Assembly: GCF_015461845.1 (NCBI RefSeq)
Contig: NZ_JACOPW010000005.1
Coordinates: forward strand, 124,001-188,000
DNA from: Pseudomonas mucoides
GTDB lineage: Bacteria; Pseudomonadota; Gammaproteobacteria; Pseudomonadales; Pseudomonadaceae
DNA length: 64,000 nucleotides
Reading direction: 5' to 3'
How positions within the stretch are numbered: position 1 is the first letter of the stretch; each line of letters begins with the position of its first letter. The notes under the pieces were generated by a model, which saw only the letters and a program-made list of their open reading frames with translations, was not told the origin of the DNA and searched no databases. Below are positions 43,454 to 52,788 of the stretch, one piece after another. The position numbers were made by a program, and so were the translations under genes.

Positions 43454-44304
43454 GCAATGCCGTCGAAGAAGTCCGTCTGAGCCTGCCGCACATCGAGTTG
43501 GCGGCACACTTGTTCGGTCCTGAAGACGGCTTGCCGGTGATTGCGCTGCATGGCTGGCTGGACAATGCCAACAGCTTTGCCCGACTGGCGCCCAAGCTCA
43601 AAGGCTTGCGCATCATCGCCCTGGACATGGCCGGTCACGGTCATTCCGGGCATCGCCCGCCTGGCGCCGGTTACGCGATGTGGGATTACGCCCATGACGT
43701 GTTGCAAGTCGCCGAACAACTGGGCCTCAAGCGGTTTGCACTGATGGGGCACTCCATGGGGGCCATCGCCTCGTTGATCATTGCCGGGTCGATGCCGGAG
43801 CGCGTCACACACCTGGCGTTGATCGACGGCCTCATTCCTCCTACAGACAAAGGCGAAAATGCCGCCGAGCGCATGGGCATGGCCCTGCAAGCGCAGCTGG
43901 ATTTGCGGGAGAAGCAAAAACCGGTCTACAACACCCTCGATCGCGCCATCGAAGCGCGCATGAAGGGGTTGGTGGCGGTCAGTCGCGAAGCCGCCGAGCT
44001 GCTGGCCCAGCGCGGCTTGATGCCCGTGCCGGGCGGTTACACCTGGCGCACCGACAACCGCCTGACGCTGCCATCGCCGCTGCGTCTGACCACCGAACAG
44101 GCAATGGCTTTTGTCCAGCGAGTCAGTTGTCCGGCCAAACTGGTGGTCGCGGCCGACGGCATGCTCGCCAAACATTCCGAGTTGCTGGAACGTCTACCCT
44201 TTAGCCGTGAACAGCTGCCAGGCGGTCATCATTTGCACCTGAATGACGAAACCGGCGCCGACCTTGTCGCAGACTGTTTCAATCGGTTCTTCGCCGTTCC
44301 TTGA
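43450..44304 (+). CDS. alpha/beta hydrolase
   Basis: A 284-residue hydrolase with HGWLDNANSFARLAP near the N-terminus, nucleophile MGHSMGAIAS near residue 100, and the C-terminal catalytic His in LPGGHHLHLND. It is coupled to the hydrolase gene before it. The two are paralogues by fold but not close. Substrate unknown; esterase or lactonase activity would fit. Confidence 0.87.
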   Translation: MSNAVEEVRLSLPHIELAAHLFGPEDGLPVIALHGWLDNANSFARLAPKLKGLRIIALDMAGHGHSGHRPPGAGYAMWDYAHDVLQVAEQLGLKRFALMGHSMGAIASLIIAGSMPERVTHLALIDGLIPPTDKGENAAERMGMALQAQLDLREKQKPVYNTLDRAIEARMKGLVAVSREAAELLAQRGLMPVPGGYTWRTDNRLTLPSPLRLTTEQAMAFVQRVSCPAKLVVAADGMLAKHSELLERLPFSREQLPGGHHLHLNDETGADLVADCFNRFFAVP

Positions 44305-44354
44305 CTTGCGCCGGGCAACTGTCGAGGCTGGGCGGGTTGAAATGGGAGACAACC

Positions 44355-44492
44355 ATGATAGATCGCTATACCGCTGCGACCCCGAACGGCCACAAGGTCT
44401 CTATCGTGATCGAGGAACCCGGCCTGCATGCGCCGGATTTCGACAAAAAGGAACGAACGTTAAAAGGGGCTCAGGCCATGCTGATCCGATGA
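44355..44492 (+). pseudogene. glutathione S-transferase N-terminal remnant
   Basis: A 45-codon frame starts like a YfcG-type GST (MIDRYTAATPNGHKVSIVIE, where intact homologues have MIDLYTAATPNGHKVS and a Leu-Glu-Glu loop), then jumps to FDKKE and stops. The thioredoxin-fold remainder and the whole helical domain are missing, so it is a truncated relic, though it keeps an ATG and GGGAGAC upstream. It overlaps the DUF4892 start by a few bases. Confidence 0.6.
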
Positions 44493-45307
44493 GCCTGTCC
44501 ATGCGTTCACTCAGTCTGCTGGCGTTGTGCTGTTTCAGTCCTTTATCGTTTGCCGCGGATGTCCCCGGCAGTCAGGACTTGCCGATCCTGCCGCGCATGG
44601 AAGATGCGCAGATCGTTGATTATCGTCCGGCCGTCGAGCTCGAACGGATTTACCCCCTGGGTTCGATCCGCAAGATCAGTGGCCAGTTGCGCTTTGACGG
44701 TCAGGTCACGGCACGCGGGCAAACCACCTCGGTCACCTATGAGTTGCCGCCGGAGCATTCCTCCACCGAAGCCTTTACCGCCGCGCGGGAAGCCTTGCAA
44801 AAACAGGGCGCCGAGTTGCTGTTCTGGTGCCAGGCCCGCGATTGCGGCGAAAGCAGCCTGTGGGCCAACGAAGTCTTCGGCAATGCCAAGCTCTACGGTG
44901 CCGACGATCAACAGGCGTATTTGCTGCTGAGATTGGCGGCGCCACAGGACAATTCGCTGGTGGCGCTCTACAGCATCACTCGCGGCAACCGCAAAGCCTA
45001 CCTGCATGTCGAGCAATTCGATGCGGCGGCGCCGTTGGGCGACTTGTTGCCGACGTCGGCCACTCTGCTGCGTCAGCTTAAAAGCACCGGTGAACTCGAT
45101 TTCCCGAAACTGAACGCTGATCCCGACGACACGTGGCTGCGTCTGATTTCACGCGGACTGAACCTGGACACCACCTTGCGAGTCAGTGTTTCCGGTGCCA
45201 AGGCTGAGGCCTGGCGTCAGGCATTGATTGCTCAGGGCGTGCGTGCGGCGCGACTGGAAGGCGGCACCGTCGAAGGCTCTGGCCTGCACATCGAGCTGTT
45301 GCGATAA
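44489..45307 (+). CDS. DUF4892 secreted protein
   Basis: A 272-residue protein with a signal peptide (SLLALCCFSPLSFAA) and a beta-rich mature part (GSIRKISGQLRFDGQVTARG), of the DUF4892 type. It starts at the ATG at 44489 (MSLSMRS), overlapping the GST relic's stop codon; an ATG at 44501 is an alternative. OmpA-like fragments occur in relatives but I see no such domain here. Periplasmic role unknown. Confidence 0.8.
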   Translation: MSLSMRSLSLLALCCFSPLSFAADVPGSQDLPILPRMEDAQIVDYRPAVELERIYPLGSIRKISGQLRFDGQVTARGQTTSVTYELPPEHSSTEAFTAAREALQKQGAELLFWCQARDCGESSLWANEVFGNAKLYGADDQQAYLLLRLAAPQDNSLVALYSITRGNRKAYLHVEQFDAAAPLGDLLPTSATLLRQLKSTGELDFPKLNADPDDTWLRLISRGLNLDTTLRVSVSGAKAEAWRQALIAQGVRAARLEGGTVEGSGLHIELLR

Positions 45308-45317
45308 GCTGCACAGG

Positions 45318-45338
45318 CGAATGCGCACGGCGCATTCG
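45318..45338. terminator. hairpin after the DUF4892 gene
   Basis: CGAATGCGC, ACG and GCGCATTCG pair in 21 bases, 11 bases after the stop. The T-run is poor (TCTACCCTTTG), so this is weak. Confidence 0.4.
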
Positions 45339-45374
45339 TCTACCCTTTGTTGACTGATTTTTTCGAGACTTTAC

Positions 45375-46430
45375 ATGCCCAATAATGATCGGCTGTTGGT
45401 GCAGATTCTGCTCCTGGTGCTGTTTGGTGCGAGCTTCTGGGTGATGGCGCCGTTCTGGTCGGCGCTGTTCTGGGGCGCGGTGCTGGCGTTTGCCAGTTGG
45501 CCGCTGATGCGTTTGTTGACCCGCTGGCTCAATGGCCGCGAATCCTTGGCGGCAGCGCTGCTGACCCTCGGCTGGATGTTACTGGTGGCCGTGCCGCTGG
45601 TATGGCTGGGGTTCAACCTGGCCGACCATGTGCGTGACGCCACGGTGTTTATCAAGGATGTACAAGTCGAAGGCCTGCCGCAGGCGCCTGACTGGTTAGG
45701 CAGTGTTCCCTTTGTGGGCGCACGGCTGGTGGTGGTCTGGAACAGCATCGATGAACAGGGCGCGGCGATGATGGTCGCGCTCAAGCCTTATCTGGGGCAG
45801 GTCGGTAACTGGCTGCTGGCGCGCAGTGCGCAGATCGGCGGCGGGATTCTCGAGCTGACACTGAGCATCGTGTTTGTGTTCTTTTTCTACCGCGACGGCC
45901 CGCGTCTGGCGATCTTTGTTCATGGGTTGCTGGAGCGCCTGATCGGCGAGCGTGCCGGGTATTACATTGATCTGGTGGCGGGCACGGTGCAGCGGGTGGT
46001 GAACGGCGTGATCGGTACGGCAGCGGCGCAGGCCGTGCTGGCACTGATCGGGTTCCTGATCGCCGGGGTGCCGGGAGCCTTGGTACTGGGCATCGTGACC
46101 TTCCTGCTCAGTCTGATTCCGATGGGGCCACCGCTGGTGTGGATTCCGGCAACGGCGTGGCTGGCGTGGAAAGGTGAGTACGGGATGGCGGTGTTCCTGG
46201 GAATCTGGGGCATGTTCATCATCAGTGGCGTCGACAACGTGCTCAAGCCGTACCTGATCAGCCGGGGCGGGAATCTGCCGTTGGTGATTGTGCTGCTGGG
46301 GGTGTTCGGCGGGTTGATTGCGTTTGGTTTTATCGGGCTGTTTATCGGGCCGACGTTGTTGGCGGTGGCATACAGCTTGCTGACTGACTGGAGCAAGAGT
46401 CAGGCTCGGGTAGAAGATCGCCGCCCTTAG
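45375..46430 (+). CDS. AI-2E family transporter (PerM/YdiK-like)
   Basis: A 351-residue inner-membrane protein with about eight hydrophobic segments. The AI-2E family pattern is seen near the middle (VPGALVLGIVTFLLSLIPMG) and end (LVIVLLGVFGGLIAFGFIGLFIGPTLLAV). Some members export AI-2 or act as Na+/H+ antiporters; this one cannot be assigned. Confidence 0.88.
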   Translation: MPNNDRLLVQILLLVLFGASFWVMAPFWSALFWGAVLAFASWPLMRLLTRWLNGRESLAAALLTLGWMLLVAVPLVWLGFNLADHVRDATVFIKDVQVEGLPQAPDWLGSVPFVGARLVVVWNSIDEQGAAMMVALKPYLGQVGNWLLARSAQIGGGILELTLSIVFVFFFYRDGPRLAIFVHGLLERLIGERAGYYIDLVAGTVQRVVNGVIGTAAAQAVLALIGFLIAGVPGALVLGIVTFLLSLIPMGPPLVWIPATAWLAWKGEYGMAVFLGIWGMFIISGVDNVLKPYLISRGGNLPLVIVLLGVFGGLIAFGFIGLFIGPTLLAVAYSLLTDWSKSQARVEDRRP

Positions 46431-46451
46431 ATTTTTGTATTCAGGCTTATG

Positions 46452-46536
46452 GCCCCATCGCGAGCAGGCTCACGCCTACACTGGATCTGTGTCGTTCACA
46501 AATCCCCTGTAGGCGTGAGCCTGCTCGCGATAGGGT
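46452..46536. repeat. REP inverted pair
   Basis: ATCGCGAGCAGGCTCACGCC and GGCGTGAGCCTGCTCGCGAT face each other between the convergent AI-2E and EF-hand genes. Confidence 0.9.
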
Positions 46537-46566
46537 CGCTGCGGTCTACCGGGCTTGACGCTTGGC

Positions 46567-47418
46567 TCAGGTCGCGACGTTCAGGTACTTGCCCACCGTC
46601 GCCACGTTATCGAGCGAATACTGTTTGCTCAGATTGGCGACCATCTTGTGCAGCGCATCGTTGACGTTGAACTGATCGGTCGAGCTGTCACTGGTTTTCT
46701 CACGGCCTGCTTGCAAGGCTGCTTTCAATTCATCGCTGCTGACACCGCCGCTGCTGTCACTGTCCAGTGCCTTGAGCAGTGCGGCGCTGGTGTCGGTGCT
46801 GGTCGATGACGGGCGGTTGCTCGCCTGCAGCGCGCTGCTCAGTTCGGTGGCGGTCACGCTGCCATCACTGTCGGTATCGAGCTGGCCGAACAGTTCCTCG
46901 CTGGACACCTGCTGTGGCGGTGGGGGCGCAGGGGCGAGGCTGGCGGCGAGTTCGTCCTTGCTGACGGTACCGTCCTGGTTCTTGTCCAGGGCCGAGAAGA
47001 TTTCCTTGCTGTCGGCACTGCTGCCAGCGCTGGTCAGGCCGGTGCTCAGCTCGTCGCTGCTGATGGCGCCGTCACCGTCGGTGTCCAGGGCGCTGATCAT
47101 TGCATCGGCGAGTTCAGTGCTCGGTGGTTGATCGTGTTGCGGTGGCGGAGGCGGGGCCATCGCGGCCATTTCTTCACTGCTCAGGTTGCCGCTGTTATCG
47201 CTGTCGAGGTCGGCGAAATTTTTGCTCAGGTTGACCACCAGGCCGTCGTCGGATTTTTGCGACAAGGCACTTTTCAGCTCGTCCTGATCCACCGCGCCGT
47301 CGCTGTTGGTATCGAGCTTGGCCAGCAGTTCTTTCTGGAACGGCTGGCTGCGGGCGGTATTGTTTGTGGTGCTGCTGGTGCTGGTATAGCTCGTGTAGTT
47401 GCTGACGCTACCGATCAT
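46567..47418 (-). CDS. six-EF-hand calcium-binding protein (XopAW-like)
   Basis: A 283-residue acidic protein with six complete EF-hand loops at about 36-47, 72-83, 112-123, 145-156, 181-192 and 219-230 (for example DTNSDGAVDQDE, DTDGDGAISSDE, DKNQDGTVSKDE). Proline runs (PPPPPQ and PAPPPPQQ) separate pairs of hands. There is no signal peptide. The layout matches proteins annotated as XopAW-type calcium-binding effectors, but no type III genes are in the window. The ATG at 47418 has GGGAG upstream. Confidence 0.88.
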   Translation of the reverse strand: MIGSVSNYTSYTSTSSTTNNTARSQPFQKELLAKLDTNSDGAVDQDELKSALSQKSDDGLVVNLSKNFADLDSDNSGNLSSEEMAAMAPPPPPQHDQPPSTELADAMISALDTDGDGAISSDELSTGLTSAGSSADSKEIFSALDKNQDGTVSKDELAASLAPAPPPPQQVSSEELFGQLDTDSDGSVTATELSSALQASNRPSSTSTDTSAALLKALDSDSSGGVSSDELKAALQAGREKTSDSSTDQFNVNDALHKMVANLSKQYSLDNVATVGKYLNVAT

Positions 47419-47537
47419 TGTGCTCACTCCCTGGAATGGAAAACCGGTGGGGACACCGGCTTCTGCAGCCTCAAGGGGCAAGGTGTCGTGGGTATGTGAG
47501 GTTTGTACCGGTCAGTACACAGATCACGACAGGTACT

Positions 47538-47674
47538 TGTCGCAGCTGGCGAAGCCTGCGTTCGGCTGCGAAGCAGTCGCTAGACCCTTCACCGCGGTGT
47601 TTCAGCAAGATAGAGTCAGTCGGTTTACGACTGCTGCGCAGCCGAACGCAGGCTTCGCCAGCTGCTACAGGGAT
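47538..47674. repeat. long inverted repeat, same family as 42402
   Basis: CGCAGCTGGCGAAGCCTGCG..TTCGGCTGCG on the left pairs with CGCAGCCGAACGCAGG..CTTCGCCAGCTGCTAC on the right, with about 50 bases between. Its right end also supplies the last three codons and stop of the kinase gene that ends at 47665. Confidence 0.85.
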
Positions 47675-48720
47675 CTAGGTAGATCAATGACGGCGGTCAA
47701 ACCACCGCCTGGTGTTTCTTCCAGGCTCAATTGCCCGCCCAGTCGTTCCGAAGCCTCGCGGGCGATGGTCATGCCCAGGCCGACACCGCCGGAGTTGCGG
47801 TTGCGTGAGCCTTCCAGGCGAAAGAACGGCTCAAACACCGCCTCACGTTTATCTGCCGCAATACCCGGCCCATGGTCAATCACCCGAATTACCAGGGTTT
47901 CGCGACTGTCTTCGAGGGTGATCAACGCTTGTCCCGCGTAGCGCAGCGCGTTATCCAGCAGATTATTGATACACGAACGCAACGCCATCGGCTGGACTTG
48001 CAGCGGGGCGCAGTGACCGCTGGCCTGCACATCGGCGCCCTGGTCCTGGGCGTTTTCACACAACGATTCCACCAACGCTTGCACGTCCATCCATTGCCGG
48101 GCCTCGCTGGTGCGCTGTTCATGCAGATACGTCAGGGTGGCGTCGAGCATGCTGATCATGTCGTCCAGGTCCTGACGCATCTGACCTTGCAGCTTCTCGT
48201 CGTCGATCTGCTCCAGGCGCAATTTGAGTCGCGACAGCGGCGTGCGCAGGTCATGGGACACCGCGCCAAGCATCCGCGAGCGCTGCTGCACCTGTTCGAT
48301 GATGCGTTTCTGCATCAAGTTGAAGGTGTAGGCCGCTTGCCGCGCTTCCCGTGGCCCCGACTCATCCAGCGGCGTGCTGTCGAGGTTTTCGCTCAAGCGC
48401 TCGGCGGCATCGCTCAGGCGCTGGATCGGTCGGCTCAGCAGTTTGGCGCCGTACCAGGCCGCAATGACCAGCGAGATCAATTGAAAGGTCAGCGGCACCA
48501 ACGGCCCGCCGAACCATGGTCGAGGCGGGCGGTTTTCAAAGCGTGGGTCCATCGGTGGGCGCTGCCCGTCGAGGCCTTGGGAAAACTGCGGCCGTGGCGG
48601 TGGAGGAGGGGGCGGGCCGTAATGGTGAAACCAGGCAAAGGCCAACAGGTGCGCAAGGAAAATCGCCAGCAACAGCACGCCGAACAGGCGGCCGAACAGC
48701 GTATCGAAGCGCGCACGCAT
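47665..48720 (-). CDS. sensor histidine kinase
   Basis: A 351-residue kinase with membrane segments near 8-28 and 76-92. The short periplasmic loop is unusually proline-rich (GPPPPPPPRPQ then RPPRPWFGGP). HAMP, the H-box GAVSHDLRTPLSRL, NNLLDNALRYAG and GGVGLGMTIA follow. It shares one base with the regulator stop (TGATG). The last residues and stop codon come from the repeat at 47538-47674. Signal unknown; the loop is too small for a typical ligand domain. Confidence 0.87.
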   Translation of the reverse strand: MRARFDTLFGRLFGVLLLAIFLAHLLAFAWFHHYGPPPPPPPRPQFSQGLDGQRPPMDPRFENRPPRPWFGGPLVPLTFQLISLVIAAWYGAKLLSRPIQRLSDAAERLSENLDSTPLDESGPREARQAAYTFNLMQKRIIEQVQQRSRMLGAVSHDLRTPLSRLKLRLEQIDDEKLQGQMRQDLDDMISMLDATLTYLHEQRTSEARQWMDVQALVESLCENAQDQGADVQASGHCAPLQVQPMALRSCINNLLDNALRYAGQALITLEDSRETLVIRVIDHGPGIAADKREAVFEPFFRLEGSRNRNSGGVGLGMTIAREASERLGGQLSLEETPGGGLTAVIDLPRSL

Positions 48721-49490
48721 CAGCCGATGTCTCTGGCGTCGAACAGATAACCCTCACCGCGAACGGTCTTGATCAACTGCGGGGCTTTGGGGTCATCACC
48801 GAGTTTCTGGCGCAGGCGCGAGACCAGCAGGTCGATGCTGCGATCAAAGGCCTCGATCGAGCGGCCACGAGCGGCGTCCAGCAATTGCTCGCGGCTGAGC
48901 ACCCGGCGCGGACGTTCGATAAACACCCAGAGCAGGCGGAACTCGGCGTTGGACAGGGGCACCACCAGGCCGTCGGCGGCAATCAACTGGCGCAACACGC
49001 TGTTCAGGCGCCAATTGTCGAAGCGAATGTTCGCCCGTTGTTCGGTGCGATCATCGCGCACCCGTCGCAGAATGGTCTGAATCCTCGCCACCAGTTCACG
49101 GGGTTCAAACGGTTTGGCCATGTAGTCATCGGCGCCCAGTTCCAGGCCGATGATCCGGTCGGTCGGTTCGCAGCGGGCCGTGAGCATCAGGATCGGAATG
49201 TCCGACTCGGCACGCAGCCAGCGACACAACGACAAACCGTCTTCGCCCGGCAGCATCAGGTCCAGCACCACCACATCGAAATGTTCGGCTTGCAGCGCCA
49301 GACGCATCGCCGCGCCGTCGGTGACCCCGCTGGCGTGGATGTTGAACCGGGCGAGGTAGTCGATCATCAGTTCGCGAATCGGGACGTCATCGTCGACGAT
49401 CAGGGCGCGAATGCTCCAGCGTTTGTCATCGCCGGGCGCTTTTTGATCGTCGTTCAAAGGGGCTTGGGTGTTGTGCATGCGTGCGTTCAT
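48720..49490 (-). CDS. OmpR-family response regulator
   Basis: A 256-residue regulator with an N-terminal extension of about 25 polar residues (MNARMHNTQAPLNDDQKAP). The receiver domain follows (VDDDVPIRE, Asp in VVLDLMLPGEDG, Lys in MAKPFEP), then a winged helix (RLRQKLGDDPKAPQLIKTVRGEGYLF). The ribosome site is weak, and a start at 49478 is possible. It is the partner of the kinase at 47665. Confidence 0.88.
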   Translation of the reverse strand: MNARMHNTQAPLNDDQKAPGDDKRWSIRALIVDDDVPIRELMIDYLARFNIHASGVTDGAAMRLALQAEHFDVVVLDLMLPGEDGLSLCRWLRAESDIPILMLTARCEPTDRIIGLELGADDYMAKPFEPRELVARIQTILRRVRDDRTEQRANIRFDNWRLNSVLRQLIAADGLVVPLSNAEFRLLWVFIERPRRVLSREQLLDAARGRSIEAFDRSIDLLVSRLRQKLGDDPKAPQLIKTVRGEGYLFDARDIG

Positions 49491-49771
49491 CTGCCAGAGA
49501 GGCTGCCAACCACAAAGATGGGCTGCGAGGTTGTGGCTTCAGCATAGGCGTCCGGCCCGGAGGCGGGAAGTGCTGTAAGGACGTGTTGCGGCTGCCGACG
49601 GTAGCGATGAAGGATGTTGTGAGCGTGTCATGAGTGTATCGGCCTCGACACAATTGGCCAAAGGACTAGTCTTGCCTGAGCGCCGATGACGAATTACCGA
49701 TCATCGGGTCCCGCAGCGCCGCTGGTTCCGCTACAATGCGCGCCGATTTCGTCCTGCCTGAGAGCCCTCAC

Positions 49772-50470
49772 ATGTCCGTCTGCCAGACTCCTATCATCGT
49801 CGCCCTGGATTTCCCCACCCGTGACGCCGCACTGAAGCTGGCCGACCAGTTGGACCCGAAGCTGTGCCGGGTAAAAGTCGGCAAGGAACTGTTCACCAGC
49901 TGCGCGTCGGAAATCGTCGGCACCCTGCGTGACAAGGGTTTTGAAGTGTTCCTGGACCTGAAATTCCACGACATCCCGAACACCACCGCCATGGCCGTCA
50001 AAGCTGCGGCGGAAATGGGCGTGTGGATGGTCAATGTTCACTGCTCCGGCGGCCTGCGCATGATGGCGGCCTGCCGTGAAGTGCTGGACCAGCGTACCGG
50101 GCCCAAGCCGCTGCTGATCGGCGTGACCGTGCTGACCAGCATGGAACGTGAAGACCTGGCCGGTATCGGTCTGGACATCGAGCCACAGGAGCAAGTGTTG
50201 CGCCTGGCCGCGCTGGCGGAAAAAGCCGGGATGGACGGTCTGGTGTGCTCGGCACTGGAAGCCCAGGCCTTGAAGTCGGCTCACCCGTCGTTGCAACTGG
50301 TGACCCCGGGCATTCGTCCGGCGGGCAGTGCGCAAGACGATCAACGCCGCATCCTGACCCCACGCCAGGCCCTGGACGCCGGTTCCGATTATCTGGTGAT
50401 TGGCCGTCCGATCAGCCAGGCAGCTGATCCAGCAAAAGCGCTTGCCGCCGTAGTCGCCGAACTCGCCTGA
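49772..50470 (+). CDS. pyrF: orotidine 5'-phosphate decarboxylase
   Basis: Makes UMP from OMP in pyrimidine synthesis. It has 232 residues with the active-site pattern FLDLKFHDIPNT near residue 60 (the Asp-Lys-Asp set), and the phosphate-binding GIRPAGSAQDDQRR near 190. The ATG at 49772 is at the family start. The 281 bases upstream hold no gene that I can support. Confidence 0.96.
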   Translation: MSVCQTPIIVALDFPTRDAALKLADQLDPKLCRVKVGKELFTSCASEIVGTLRDKGFEVFLDLKFHDIPNTTAMAVKAAAEMGVWMVNVHCSGGLRMMAACREVLDQRTGPKPLLIGVTVLTSMEREDLAGIGLDIEPQEQVLRLAALAEKAGMDGLVCSALEAQALKSAHPSLQLVTPGIRPAGSAQDDQRRILTPRQALDAGSDYLVIGRPISQAADPAKALAAVVAELA

Positions 50471-50490
50471 CCCAACGCCGAAGATCAAAA

Positions 50491-50580
50491 TGTAGGAGTG
50501 AGCCTGCTCGCGATTGCGGTCTATCAGTCGACATCATCATTGACTGATACACCGCTATCGCGAGCAGGCTCACTCCTACA
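50491..50580. repeat. REP inverted pair
   Basis: GTAGGAGTGAGCCTGCTCGC and GCGAGCAGGCTCACTCCTAC face each other between convergent pyrF and the MDR oxidoreductase gene. Confidence 0.9.
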
Positions 50581-50609
50581 GTAGTTTTGTGGTGTCTGGT
50601 AAGAGTGGG

Positions 50610-51614
50610 TTAAACCTTCAACACCAACTTCCCGAAATTCTCGCCGCTGAACAATTTCATCAGTGTCTCCGGGAATGTCTCCAGTCCGTCAACAATGTCT
50701 TCCTTGCTCTTGAGTTGCCCCTTGGCCATCCAGCCGGCCATTTCCTGCCCGGCGGCGGCGAACTGGGCGGCGTAGTCCATCACGACAAAACCTTCCATGC
50801 GCGCGCGGTTGACCAACAGCGCCAGGTAGTTGGCCGGGCCCTTGACCGCTTCCTTGTTGTTGTACTGGCTGATCGCGCCGCAAATCACCACGCGTGCCTT
50901 CATGTTCAGTCGGCTCAGCACGGCGTCGAGAATGTCGCCGCCGACGTTATCGAAATACACGTCCACCCCTTTCGGGCATTCGCGTTTAAGACCGGCGACG
51001 ACGTCCTCGTTCTTGTAGTCGATGGCACCGTCAAAACCCAATTCGTCGATCAGGAACTGACACTTGTCCGCGCCGCCCGCAATCCCGACCACGCGGCAGC
51101 CTTTGATCTTGGCGATCTGCCCGGCGATGCTGCCCACCGCGCCGGCTGCGCCCGACAACACCACCGTGTCACCGGCCTTCGGCGCGCCGACATCGAGCAG
51201 GGCGAAGTAGGCCGTCATCCCGGTCATGCCCAGGGCGGACAAGTAGCGTGGCAACGGCGCCAGTTTTGGATCAACCTTGTAGAAACCGCGCGGTTCGCCG
51301 AGGAAGTAATCCTGCACGCCAAGCGCGCCGTTGACGTAGTCCCCGACCGCAAACCCCGGGTTGTTCGACGCAACGACTTTGCCTACGCCCAGGGCACGCA
51401 TCACTTCACCCAGACCGACCGGTGGAATGTAGGACTTGCCCTCGTTCATCCAGCCGCGCATGGCCGGGTCCAGGGACAGGTATTCGTTTTTCACCAGAAT
51501 CTGACCTGCCGCCGGCTCACCGACCGGTACTTCCTGATAGGTAAAAGTCTCGCGGGTTGCTGGACCCACTGGACGTTTGGCGAGCAGGAACTGGCGATTG
51601 GTCTGGGTAGTCAT
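50610..51614 (-). CDS. zinc-independent MDR family NADP-dependent oxidoreductase
   Basis: A 334-residue medium-chain dehydrogenase/reductase of the leukotriene B4 dehydrogenase-like (CurA/YncB-like) group. NADP motif VLSGAAGAVGSIAGQIAK near residue 155 and the ligand region (EYLSLDPAMRGWMN) are visible; the structural and catalytic zinc cysteines of ADH are absent. The ATG at 51614 is preferred over the GTG at 51623. Such enzymes reduce alkenals or enones; the substrate is not identified. Confidence 0.88.
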   Translation of the reverse strand: MTTQTNRQFLLAKRPVGPATRETFTYQEVPVGEPAAGQILVKNEYLSLDPAMRGWMNEGKSYIPPVGLGEVMRALGVGKVVASNNPGFAVGDYVNGALGVQDYFLGEPRGFYKVDPKLAPLPRYLSALGMTGMTAYFALLDVGAPKAGDTVVLSGAAGAVGSIAGQIAKIKGCRVVGIAGGADKCQFLIDELGFDGAIDYKNEDVVAGLKRECPKGVDVYFDNVGGDILDAVLSRLNMKARVVICGAISQYNNKEAVKGPANYLALLVNRARMEGFVVMDYAAQFAAAGQEMAGWMAKGQLKSKEDIVDGLETFPETLMKLFSGENFGKLVLKV

Positions 51615-51842
51615 GACAGGCACTCAAGATGAATGAAGCCTTGTTGATAGCCCTTCAGGCCCAATGCCGCAAGTTTGGCTGATACGGCGAATGCACATCG
51701 ATCCAGTGCAGTGATAGTTGGCACCGTCGTTCTATCACTGCCACGCATGGGCGCCCAACCGGCCACCTGATAGTGCTGCCGTGGCATGACCCTTCGTGGC
51801 TAGACTGAAAATACGAAATCCCCCGCACTCGAGGACATAACA

Positions 51843-52604
<762 letters not shown>

Positions 52605-52625
52605 AATCAGGCGCTGCAATGTAGG

Positions 52626-52654
52626 AAAAAGCCCGCACGTTTGCGGGCTTTTTT
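52626..52654 (+). terminator. terminator of the SDR gene
   Basis: AAAAAGCCCGCA, CGTT loop, TGCGGGC and a T-run, 21 bases after the stop. Confidence 0.93.
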
Positions 52655-52788
52655 ACAGTTCCGTGACGTGGCTGATCAATGTGTTTCAAAGGGTTAGAAC
52701 CGAGGGTTTTGGCGGCGTTGTCGCACCTCTCCTCCAGCGCTCCTGTGATTAACTGTTTCCCGCAAAACGGACAGGAGTTTGCTTGCTC

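Noticed and set aside
46567..47418. Placing the EF-hand protein in a type III secretion locus
   Set aside because: No secretion apparatus, chaperone or hrp-type promoter is visible in the window.
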